This document shows, in pieces, positions 1 through 6,493 of a stretch of 19,695 nt of DNA. Made by a program: the position numbers and the translations under genes. The notes under the pieces are model-generated. The model saw only the letters and a program-made list of their open reading frames with translations, had not been told where the DNA came from and did no database searches. Each line of letters begins with the position of its first letter. Position 1 is the first letter of the stretch. The stretch covers positions 1 to 19,695 of the forward strand of contig UQQL01000035.1 of assembly GCA_900543275.1 (NCBI GenBank), written 5' to 3'. The stretch comes from an uncultured Collinsella sp. GTDB lineage: Bacteria > Actinomycetota > Coriobacteriia > Coriobacteriales > Coriobacteriaceae.

Positions 1-2
1 AT

Positions 3-620
3 TTGAGCAAGCTCGAGAACGCACCAGCCGCCGACGTCATCATCGACTTCTCGAACGTCGTGACCTTCGATGCCGTCGTCGCCTATGTCGAGCGCACGGG
101 TGCGGCGTTGGTCTCGGGCACCACGGGCTACACACCCGAGCAGATGGATCGCCTGCGCGAGCTGGGTCAGAACGCCCGTGTCATGCACTCCGGCAATTAC
201 TCCATCGGTATCGCAGCCCTGCGTCATCTGGTAGCACAGGCCACACGCGAGCTGCCCGGCTTTGACTGCGAGATTGTCGAGACGCACCACAACCAAAAGG
301 TCGACGCCCCCAGCGGCACCGCCAAGCTGCTACTCGACGCCGTGGTCGAGGCCGAGCCAGAGGCTGGCTATCATCCCGTCTACGGTCGCGAGGGCATGTG
401 CGGCGTTCGCGATCCCAAGGAAATCGGCATGCACTCGCTGCGCGGCGGCACCGTCGCCGGCGTACACGAGGTGAGCTTCTTTGGCCAGGACGAGGAGGTC
501 ACGCTTAGCCATCGCGCTACGAGCCGCCAGATCTTTGTCAACGGCGCTCTGGCCGCCGCGCAAAAGCTCGTCGTCCGCGACCCTGGCTTCTACACCTTCG
601 ATCAGGTCATGTTCGCCTAA
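3..620 (+). CDS. dapB: 4-hydroxy-tetrahydrodipicolinate reductase, 5'-truncated by the window edge
   Basis: DapB reduces 4-hydroxy-tetrahydrodipicolinate to tetrahydrodipicolinate with NAD(P)H in cytosolic lysine/diaminopimelate synthesis. Visible are the DVIIDFS strand (residues 11-17 of this fragment), the SGTTGY nucleotide-proximal loop (38-43) and the family signature ETHHNQKVDAPSGTAK (93-108), with the two catalytic-region histidines (95, 96) and the lysine (99). The C-terminus is complete. The N-terminal GxxGxxG dinucleotide-binding motif is missing; against a usual length of about 245-270 residues, roughly 45-65 residues lie upstream of the window. The first codon read here, TTG at 3, is therefore most likely an internal leucine and not the start. 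It is followed 39 nt downstream by dapH on the same strand, forming a biosynthetic operon. The identification is firm; the true start cannot be seen. Confidence 0.95.
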   Translation: MSKLENAPAADVIIDFSNVVTFDAVVAYVERTGAALVSGTTGYTPEQMDRLRELGQNARVMHSGNYSIGIAALRHLVAQATRELPGFDCEIVETHHNQKVDAPSGTAKLLLDAVVEAEPEAGYHPVYGREGMCGVRDPKEIGMHSLRGGTVAGVHEVSFFGQDEEVTLSHRATSRQIFVNGALAAAQKLVVRDPGFYTFDQVMFA

Positions 621-659
621 CCAGTTAACTACCGTACCCACGCAAAGGAGAAACAGCAT

Positions 660-1379
660 ATGAGCAACGCAGCCGAGATGGATGCCCAGGAGATTATCAA
701 CTACATCGCCACCGCGCCCAAGAAGACGCCCGTCAAACTGTACGTACGCGAGAAGCCCGATACGGAGGTCCAGTGGGGCGACGCGCGTGTCTACGGCGAT
801 TGCCACGGCAAGACCGTCTTTGGCGATTGGGATGAGCTCAAGGCCATCCTCGATGCCAATGCCGACTCCATCGACTACTACGATGTGGAGAACGACTGCC
901 GCAACTCTGCCGTGCCCATGCTCGACCTCAAGGGCATCAACGCCCGCATCGAGCCGGGCGCGATCATCCGCGACCGCGTCGAGATCGGCGACCGCGCCGT
1001 CATCATGATGGGTGCCATCATCAACATCGGCTCCGCCATTGGTGAAGGCTCCATGATCGACATGGGCGCCGTCCTGGGCGGCCGCGCAACCGTGGGCAAG
1101 AACTGCCATATCGGCGCCGGCACCGTACTGGCAGGCGTCGTTGAGCCTGCGAGCGCCACGCCCGTCATCATCGAGGATGATGTCATGATTGGCGCCAACG
1201 CCGTGGTCCTGGAGGGCGTGCGCGTGGGCAAGGGTGCTGTCGTTGCCGCCGGCGCCGTATGCGTCGAGGACGTCCCCGCCGGCGCCGTCGTGGCCGGTGT
1301 CCCCGCCCGCGTCATCAAGATGCGCGACGAGAAGACCGACAGCAAGACCGGACTCGAGGAAGATCTGCGTCAGCTGTAG
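660..1379 (+). CDS. dapH: 2,3,4,5-tetrahydropyridine-2,6-dicarboxylate N-acetyltransferase
   Basis: DapH acetylates tetrahydrodipicolinate with acetyl-CoA, committing lysine synthesis to the acetylated branch. The 239 residues match the whole length of the Bacillus-type enzyme: an N-terminal helical domain (about 1-75, with TPVKLYVRE) followed by a left-handed beta-helix of hexapeptide repeats (about 90-220: ARIEPGAIIRD, VIMMGAIINIGS, GRATVGKNCHIGAG, IEDDVMIGANAVVLEGV) and the C-terminal DLRQL. The ATG at 660 has an AAGGAG ribosome binding site about 10 nt upstream. The repeat pattern and N-domain favour the acetyl (DapH) over the succinyl (DapD) enzyme. It lies directly after dapB. The next steps need an N-acetyl-DAP aminotransferase and deacetylase; an unassigned class I/II aminotransferase lies 4 kb away on the other strand. 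Confidence 0.95.
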   Translation: MSNAAEMDAQEIINYIATAPKKTPVKLYVREKPDTEVQWGDARVYGDCHGKTVFGDWDELKAILDANADSIDYYDVENDCRNSAVPMLDLKGINARIEPGAIIRDRVEIGDRAVIMMGAIINIGSAIGEGSMIDMGAVLGGRATVGKNCHIGAGTVLAGVVEPASATPVIIEDDVMIGANAVVLEGVRVGKGAVVAAGAVCVEDVPAGAVVAGVPARVIKMRDEKTDSKTGLEEDLRQL

Positions 1380-1669
1380 GGTTGCGCGAGTTTATCAACC
1401 CGCGTAACGGCTCGACGCTGCACCTTTGGTTCCGTCGTTCTAACGAACGACGGACCGGTCGACGCTGCAAACGCCCCAGAGCGGCAATCTGACGTTCAGT
1501 CGTCGGGCATGACCAAAAGGTCAATGCCCTCCTCTTTCACGTCACCTTGCTCGCTTAGGGGCGTTTTCGCTGACGTATGCTCAGTCTGCAACTCAATTCA
1601 GCTCCAAGCAAAAAGGCCAAAGTCCCGAAGGGCTTCGACCTTTATTTTTCTGCAGCGTCCAAGCGCAGT
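1380..1669. other. convergent intergenic region with two hairpins
   Basis: I see no supportable gene in this 290-nt gap between dapH (+) and the NA37 gene (-). It holds a perfect 10-bp inverted repeat at 1431-1440/1445-1454 (TCCGTCGTTC, loop TAAC), flanked by an 11-bp direct repeat TCGACGCTGCA at 1412-1422 and 1459-1469. A second hairpin lies at 1505-1514/1519-1529 (GGGCATGACC, loop AAAA, one bulge). Neither is followed by a T run on either strand. The last structure in the gap, at 1611-1649, is listed separately as a terminator. Confidence 0.6.
1611..1649. terminator. probable bidirectional terminator
   Basis: A hairpin centred on CCC-GAA-GGG, with outer AAAGG/CCTTT pairing, is flanked by an A run on the left and TTTATTTTT on the right. 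It can therefore end the NA37 transcript (-) and anything reading through from dapH (+). Stem pairing has internal mismatches, so strength is uncertain. Confidence 0.55.
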
Positions 1670-2674
1670 TTATCTATTCTCGATGCTGCCGATGTTTTTG
1701 AGTTCGATGGAAATGAGGCCGTTGGGCTCGTTGACGAACTCGATGTACTCGGAGTTCGAACCCATCTCGGCCGGGAAGCTGATCTCGATACCCGTATCGG
1801 TACGAATCTTATGATTGCGCACCGCCGCGCGCTCGACCTGCTTGCGCTCCACGGGAACGCGCTCGGGAACCTTCTCCTCGGTCAGTGCCGCGCGCACACT
1901 TTCCTTGATGACCGGTTCGTCCTCAAAGACCTCATCGACGATATCCCAGGGCGGAAGCTCCTCGTCATCCTCGACCTTCTCGGCCACAGCGGCCTTAACC
2001 TTGGCGAGCGCCACGGCCGTGTTGGCGCCGTGCTCCTCGGCGACTTCCTCGACCACACGCGTCACGGTGTCGATGACCTCCTTGCCCGATACGCCCGTGT
2101 CGCACTGCAGCAGGCCATCGGGGATAAGCATACGGTCCTCGCCGGCAATCTTGCGCTTCTTGTCCACGTAGCCAATCTCCATGGTACTCGCGCGTACGAT
2201 GGCATAGCTCGGCACCTTTTGCGAGGGGTTCGGCAGAATGGCGTAGTGGCGCGCGATGTCGTTGCGCACCTCTCCCTCCTCGCGGCCCACTTCGTGCATA
2301 AAAGCCTGCTTGGAGCCCAGCAGCATCACGGCAAACCAGCGGGCATCCTCATCGTCGTCAAAATCGGCCACGAGCACGTCGGTGGACTCGGCTTTCTCGG
2401 CTTTGGTGAGCTCGGAGGAGATAAACTCCGCAATCTGCTGCGACAGGTCCACGAACTCGCGCTCGCCAAAGAAATAGCCCTTGAGCTCGCCGCCAAACGC
2501 AGAGTTCTCGGCAAACGTGGCGCGTTTATTGTCGGCCGAGGTACGTGCGCGGCGCAGATGCGTGGTCACGAAGTTGCGCACGGTACGACTCTCGATATCG
2601 AGCTCGCGCTGGCTCATAACGTTGACGGCAGAGTCAAAGTCCAGGATATGCAGAATCGCGTGATTGATTTTCAT
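1670..2674 (-). CDS. nucleoid-associated protein, NA37/YejK (NdpA) family
   Basis: The protein resembles the 37-kDa nucleoid-associated proteins (E. coli YejK), which bind DNA; their physiological role is poorly defined. Supporting features are the N-terminal strand ending in HAILHILDF, a long charged helical stretch, the conserved core around ADFDDDEDARWFAVMLLGSKQ, and the length (334 residues; family about 330-340). I place the start at the ATG at 2674 because ACGGA sits 9 nt upstream and family members begin at this point. The in-frame ATG at 2683 has its only Shine-Dalgarno-like bases touching the codon. It stands alone, convergent with dapH. Family assignment is good; any specific function would be guesswork. 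Confidence 0.82.
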   Translation of the reverse strand: MKINHAILHILDFDSAVNVMSQRELDIESRTVRNFVTTHLRRARTSADNKRATFAENSAFGGELKGYFFGEREFVDLSQQIAEFISSELTKAEKAESTDVLVADFDDDEDARWFAVMLLGSKQAFMHEVGREEGEVRNDIARHYAILPNPSQKVPSYAIVRASTMEIGYVDKKRKIAGEDRMLIPDGLLQCDTGVSGKEVIDTVTRVVEEVAEEHGANTAVALAKVKAAVAEKVEDDEELPPWDIVDEVFEDEPVIKESVRAALTEEKVPERVPVERKQVERAAVRNHKIRTDTGIEISFPAEMGSNSEYIEFVNEPNGLISIELKNIGSIENR

Positions 2675-2748
2675 ATACGGCATTCCGTTCTAGATCGATT
2701 TCGGCACGAACCAGTATAGCGGTCGAGCCCTCCCCGAGCGCATCGAAG

Positions 2749-2783
2749 ATTGGTGCATCGGGGACAGGTTGCTTTGCACCAAT
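2749..2783. repeat. REP-like palindromic element, copy 1
   Basis: A perfect 9-bp inverted repeat, ATTGGTGCA (2749-2757) and TGCACCAAT (2775-2783), encloses GGGGACAGGTTGCTT-type sequence. The inner 29 bp (2752-2780) match 3965-3993 at 23 of 29 positions, in the same orientation. The two copies bracket the DUF2974 gene. Palindromes with a GGGACAG core resemble REP elements mobilised by TnpA-REP (Y1) transposases. That link is inference; no such transposase is in the window. Confidence 0.55.
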
Positions 2784-2785
2784 GG

Positions 2786-3946
2786 CTAGCGCAGAAGCTC
2801 GGACTGCCAAGCCTCGAGCTGTTCTGCCAGACTCTTACCGGCAGTGGACATGTCGATCTGGGGTCGTTTGGGCAGCAGCGCGCATTTAAGGATTGCCACG
2901 ATGGTCTGCGAGACAAAGCGTCGCGTATCCTTGTCGAAACCTTGCGCAGCCTGGAGCATCACGGGCAGGCTCTCGCGCAGATTCCCAGCGATATCCGCAA
3001 ACCGCTCAGCACCCGTAGCCTCAAACACGGAGAACAACGCATCTACAAAACGCTCGCGCTCGCTAGGCCCCACTGCAAGCAGCATCTCGCGAATGGAGCC
3101 ATCAACGTATCGAGCACCGGCGGACAGGCGCTCACAGTACACGAAGTCGCGACCATCAACCACCCAGCTAAAGGGATTGTGCTGCAGCAGGCTGAACTCG
3201 GTGCTCTCAACGATGGCATAGTCCTCCTGTGTCTCGAACATCATGCCAAAGATCGACGACCGAGGTAGCGTCTTGTCAATTCGACCGGAAAGATCGGCAA
3301 AGGCGTTGCCGTTCAGAAACTCCTCGACGAAGCCCGGACCATCATGGGAATACACCCGTTCGATACGCTCACGGGCGACATCGGAGCACATCGCCGCACC
3401 GCACACCGCAAGGTTTCCGCCCTTGGAATGACCTCCGCACAAAAGCGGCTCGTCAATCGCATCCGCCGCCTCGTCCACATAACGCGCCGCGGATTCCTGG
3501 GCCGGCACAGGACACCGGAACGCCATGTTGAAGTCCTCTTTCCAGCCCACAATCGTACTGTCGGTCCCCCGAAAGGAAAGATAGCTAAACCCCGCCGGAA
3601 ACCGGAACGCCATGGCTGCAAACTGCTCTGTCGCCACCACATCGCTCACGGCACGATAGCCGCAAACGTGCACGCCACGGTAGCGAGGGCTTGCCGCCAC
3701 GGCCTCCAACAAGGCCCTGCTCCCCTCTGGATCCCACAGGTCGCCAATCATGTCCCGGTAGCACTCGGCACGAAGCAGCTCGCGTACGTCTAGGCCCTGC
3801 CAGTTCGTCAGCTCCGCCATATCACCCGGCAAACGCAAATAGGACAACCACGCAAAGACCAGGCTATCCACCGCGCAGAACGGCCGTTCCTCAAACGGGT
3901 CAAACGCCGTCTGGGCATAGGTCAAAAAATTAGGCGAATCCGACAT
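2786..3946 (-). CDS. DUF2974 (Mbeg1-like) alpha/beta-hydrolase
   Basis: A 386-residue cytosolic protein of the Mbeg1-like/DUF2974 group, which has a lipase-like alpha/beta-hydrolase fold. The nucleophile elbow is GGHSKGGN (171-178), giving a G-H-S-K-G box with Ser174. Upstream is SYLSFRGTDST (121-131), typical of the lipase oxyanion strand, and downstream is HDGPGF (201-206). No signal peptide is visible. Substrate is unknown for nearly all members; a lipid or ester is plausible. The ATG at 3946 has GGGAG 4 nt upstream, a rather short spacing. It appears monocistronic, with the ldh terminator to its right and REP-like elements on both flanks. The family call is secure, the activity is inferred. 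Confidence 0.85.
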   Translation of the reverse strand: MSDSPNFLTYAQTAFDPFEERPFCAVDSLVFAWLSYLRLPGDMAELTNWQGLDVRELLRAECYRDMIGDLWDPEGSRALLEAVAASPRYRGVHVCGYRAVSDVVATEQFAAMAFRFPAGFSYLSFRGTDSTIVGWKEDFNMAFRCPVPAQESAARYVDEAADAIDEPLLCGGHSKGGNLAVCGAAMCSDVARERIERVYSHDGPGFVEEFLNGNAFADLSGRIDKTLPRSSIFGMMFETQEDYAIVESTEFSLLQHNPFSWVVDGRDFVYCERLSAGARYVDGSIREMLLAVGPSERERFVDALFSVFEATGAERFADIAGNLRESLPVMLQAAQGFDKDTRRFVSQTIVAILKCALLPKRPQIDMSTAGKSLAEQLEAWQSELLR

Positions 3947-3964
3947 GGCGCTCCCATCAACTAT

Positions 3965-3993
3965 GGCGCATTGGGATAAGGTTACTTTGCACC
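3965..3993. repeat. REP-like palindromic element, copy 2 (degenerate)
   Basis: A 29-bp stretch aligned without gaps to 2752-2780 (23/29 identical), with arms GGCGCA (3965-3970) and TGCACC (3988-3993) and the shared AGGTT.CTTTGCACC right half. It lies immediately beyond the ldh terminator, between ldh and the start of the DUF2974 gene, so it occupies the latter's promoter region. Confidence 0.5.
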
Positions 3994-4029
3994 AAAAAGG
4001 CGCCCGGACCGTGTGGACCGGACGCCTTT
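3994..4029 (-). terminator. ldh intrinsic terminator
   Basis: On the minus strand, AAAGGCG (from 4029) pairs with CGCCTTT (ending 3996) around an interior CCGG/CC paired stem with GTGT-type loop, followed by a T run at 3998-3994. It begins about 30 nt after the ldh stop codon. Confidence 0.85.
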
Positions 4030-4060
4030 CATTGTAGCCTGTTGCCCAAAAGAGCTGGAT

Positions 4061-5011
4061 TTAGCAGGAGAAGTCGACGCTGTCGATGATGTCCTTGAGG
4101 GCCTTGGCGGAGGCGGTAAGCTCATGCTGCTCGTCATCGTTCAGCGGCACGGGGACGCGGCAGACAACGCCGTCGCGGCCAACGACGGTCGGCATGGAGA
4201 TGGCAAGATCGGACAGGCCATACTCGCCCACCATGAGCGAGGAGACGGGCAGAACGGTCTGCTCGTCACGCATGACGGCAGTGCAAATGCGCTTGACGGC
4301 CATGGCGACGCCATAGTAGGTAGCGTGCTTCTTCTCGATGATGGTGTAGGCGGAGTTCTTGACGTCCTCGGCGATGCGCTTCTCGGCAGCCTCATGCTCC
4401 AGGTGGCCGTGAAGCTCGCAGAAGGTGTTCAGCGGAACGCCGGCAACCTGGGCGCTGGACCAAGCGACGAACTCGGAGTCGCCGTGCTCGCCCATGACAT
4501 AGGCCTGGACATCGCGCGGGTCGACCTCAACGTGGGCACCAAGCATCTGCTGCAGACGACCGGTGTCGAGCACGGTACCGGAGCCGATGACATGGCCCTC
4601 GGGCAGGCCGGACATCTTGATGGCGGCATAGGTCAGAACATCGACCGGGTTGGAGACAATGAGCAGAATGCCGTCGAAGCCAGACTTCTTAATTTCGGGA
4701 ATGATGGACTTAAAGATGTTGACGTTCTTGTTGACCAGGTCCAGACGGGTCTCACCGGGCTTCTGGGCAGCGCCAGCGGTGACGACGATCATGGCGGCGT
4801 CGGCGACATCGGAATAATCGCCGGCGTAGATCTTCATCGGCTCGGCAAACGTCATGCCGTGCGCGATATCCAGGGCCTCACCCTCGGCGCGGTTCTTGTC
4901 CACGTCGATGAGGACCATCTCGGAGAACAGACCGCTCTGCATCAGCGCGAACGCCGAAGACGAACCGACGAAACCGCAGCCGACAATAGCGACCTTCTTC
5001 TCGTTAACCAT
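4061..5011 (-). CDS. ldh: L-lactate dehydrogenase
   Basis: The enzyme reduces pyruvate to L-lactate and regenerates NAD+ during fermentation. The 316-residue protein has the Rossmann motif VAIVGCGFVGSS (7-18), the NAD-ribose acidic residue Asp37 (LIDVD), and the substrate loop AGAAQKPGETR (79-89). Gln83 at the discriminating loop position indicates lactate rather than malate dehydrogenase. It also has the SNPVD motif (120-124), Arg152 of LDTGRLQ, and the active-site GEHGDSE (174-180) with catalytic His176. I chose the ATG at 5011 (MVNEKK) because GGGAG lies 6 nt upstream; a longer frame to 5089 would add 26 residues that do not resemble the family. A long leader with a hairpin precedes it and a strong terminator follows. 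Confidence 0.95.
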   Translation of the reverse strand: MVNEKKVAIVGCGFVGSSSAFALMQSGLFSEMVLIDVDKNRAEGEALDIAHGMTFAEPMKIYAGDYSDVADAAMIVVTAGAAQKPGETRLDLVNKNVNIFKSIIPEIKKSGFDGILLIVSNPVDVLTYAAIKMSGLPEGHVIGSGTVLDTGRLQQMLGAHVEVDPRDVQAYVMGEHGDSEFVAWSSAQVAGVPLNTFCELHGHLEHEAAEKRIAEDVKNSAYTIIEKKHATYYGVAMAVKRICTAVMRDEQTVLPVSSLMVGEYGLSDLAISMPTVVGRDGVVCRVPVPLNDDEQHELTASAKALKDIIDSVDFSC

Positions 5012-5036
5012 TAGAAACTCCCATCTCTCTCCACAA

Positions 5037-5069
5037 ACAAGCCACCCGGGAACGACCCGAGCGGCTTGT
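5037..5069 (-). promoter_or_regulatory. hairpin in the ldh leader
   Basis: ACAAGCC (5037-5043) and GGCTTGT (5063-5069) are perfect inverted arms with further CCGGG/CCCG pairing inside. On the minus strand the structure ends 8 nt before the GGGAG of ldh, and a weak T-rich TTGTTTG follows. It could be the aminotransferase terminator, an attenuator, or an RNA stabiliser. Confidence 0.45.
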
Positions 5070-5212
5070 CGTAATCCCAATACATCCAATCGGGACTTTG
5101 ATTATGCTCCTATTCGCAGCCAAAAATCGACCGTTTACCGAAATTGTTTGCAGGATTCGTAAAATAACTGCACGAAATCGGTTTCGAGCTATTGACGAGT
5201 CGAAACAGGTTT

Positions 5213-6376
5213 CTAATACAGACCCGCCTCGCGGATGGCCTCGACAGCCAAAGCAATCTGGTCGGGCGGCAAGACCAGCGCCATGCGCACGTGCCCCTCG
5301 CCCGAAGGACCAAAGCTCGCGCCCGGCGTCACCACAACGCCGGCCTTCTCCATGAGCTCCTCGCAAAACGCCATGGAATCGGTGCGACCACCGGGAAGCT
5401 TGGCCCACACAAACATAGAGCCATGCGCGTTGGGACGCTCCCAGCCCAAGCCCTCAAGACCGTCGCACAGGGCATCGCGGCGCTCCTGGTACTTCAGACG
5501 CTGCGCCTCGACCTCATCGCGCGGACCGTTCAGGCAGGCGATAGCAGCCTTCTGGATCGGGAAGAACATACCAAAGTCGATCTGGCCGCGCAGCTTGGCA
5601 AAGGCAGAGACCACGTCCTCGCGGCCGACCAAAAAGCCGATACGCGCACCGGTAACGTTAAACGACTTGGAAAGCGAGAAGAACTCCACGCCCACCTCAA
5701 GCGCACCAGGATACTGCAAGAAGCTTCCGCCCGGCTCGCCGTCGAACACGATGTCGGAGTACGCGTTGTCATGGACGATGAGCAGGTCGTGCTCGCGGGC
5801 GAAAGCGATGATCTCCTCGTAGACCTCGGGCGTGCCCACCGAGCCGACCGGGTTGGCGGGCAACGACACGATCATATACTTGGCACGATCGGCCACCTCG
5901 GGATCGATGCCCGCCACATAGGGCAGGTAATTATGCTCGGCGACCAACGGATAGTACTCGAGCTTGGCATCGGCAATCTTGGCGCCCGCCTCAAAGACCG
6001 GGTAGCACGGATCGGGAACCAAAATGGTGTCACCCGGATCGAGCAGGGCCAGGCCCAAATGACCCACGCCCTCCTGCGTGCCGTTGCACGACTGCACCAT
6101 AGACGGCGTAATGCCCGAAACGCCAAAGCGGCGCTCATAGTAATCGCACACGGCTTGCTTGAGTTCGGGCAGGTCGCGCAGGGCATACTTCCACATCTCG
6201 GGGTCCTGGGCCGCTTGCGTGAGCGCCTCGACCACGTGGTCGTACGGCTTAAAGTCGGGCGTGCCCACGCTCATGTTGTAAATGGTCTTGCCCTGAGCCT
6301 TCAGCGCGAGAAGTTTGTTGTTGAGCGAGGCGAAGACCTCCGCGCCAAAGCGGTCGAGACGCTGCGATGCCTGCAT
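5213..6376 (-). CDS. PLP-dependent class I/II aminotransferase (possible N-acetyl-LL-diaminopimelate aminotransferase)
   Basis: A 387-residue fold-type I aminotransferase. It shows NMSVGTPDF near the N-terminus (34-42), Tyr64 of the MWKYALRDLPELK segment, Asn175 in LPANPVG, Asp203 and Tyr206 in HDNAYSD, Lys237 in SLSKSFNVTGARIG as the Schiff-base lysine with Arg245 as phosphate ligand, and a C-terminal GHVRMAL arginine for the carboxylate. Overall texture is that of the DapL/PatA-like group. Since DapH nearby implies the acetylated lysine route, the N-acetyl-LL-DAP transaminase step is an attractive role, but alanine, aspartate or aromatic substrates cannot be excluded. The start at 6376 is set by AAAGGTGG 4 nt upstream. 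A terminator-type hairpin lies just before this ribosome binding site. Confidence 0.85.
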   Translation of the reverse strand: MQASQRLDRFGAEVFASLNNKLLALKAQGKTIYNMSVGTPDFKPYDHVVEALTQAAQDPEMWKYALRDLPELKQAVCDYYERRFGVSGITPSMVQSCNGTQEGVGHLGLALLDPGDTILVPDPCYPVFEAGAKIADAKLEYYPLVAEHNYLPYVAGIDPEVADRAKYMIVSLPANPVGSVGTPEVYEEIIAFAREHDLLIVHDNAYSDIVFDGEPGGSFLQYPGALEVGVEFFSLSKSFNVTGARIGFLVGREDVVSAFAKLRGQIDFGMFFPIQKAAIACLNGPRDEVEAQRLKYQERRDALCDGLEGLGWERPNAHGSMFVWAKLPGGRTDSMAFCEELMEKAGVVVTPGASFGPSGEGHVRMALVLPPDQIALAVEAIREAGLY

Positions 6377-6395
6377 GGTGCCACCTTTCGATATG

Positions 6396-6426
6396 AAAAA
6401 CGCGGCGCTCCGACAAGAGCGCCGCG
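6396..6426 (-). terminator. intrinsic terminator after nadE / in the aminotransferase leader
   Basis: A perfect 10-bp GC stem, CGCGGCGCTC (6401-6410) with GAGCGCCGCG (6417-6426), is followed on the minus strand by five T (6400-6396). It lies about 70 nt after the nadE stop and only 19 nt before the aminotransferase ATG. An aminotransferase promoter in this gap would leave the hairpin inside its leader, so it may act as an attenuator as well as ending nadE. Confidence 0.85.
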
Positions 6427-6493
6427 CGATACGGGCCATCAGATTGCAAAAGTGTAACGCTTGCACCCGCTGTTTTGGTTCAATTTGGCAACC

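Noticed and set aside
5012..5089. N-terminal extension of ldh by 26 residues
   Set aside because: The extension covers the leader hairpin and the GGGAG site of the ATG at 5011, and its residues do not resemble the family.
5192..6457. 421-codon open frame on the + strand opposite the aminotransferase gene
   Set aside because: A shadow of GC-rich codon bias: no ribosome binding site, His/Arg/Leu-rich non-protein-like composition, and the opposite strand encodes an unmistakable aminotransferase. The same applies to the long + frames opposite nadE (6674-7864), ldh (4013-5014), ettA (15529-16668) and the NA37 gene (1577-2719).
6437..6480. CcpA-type cre site in the nadE-aminotransferase gap (TGTAACGCTTGCA)
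   Set aside because: One base short of the cre consensus spacing, and catabolite control of this kind is not established for this group.
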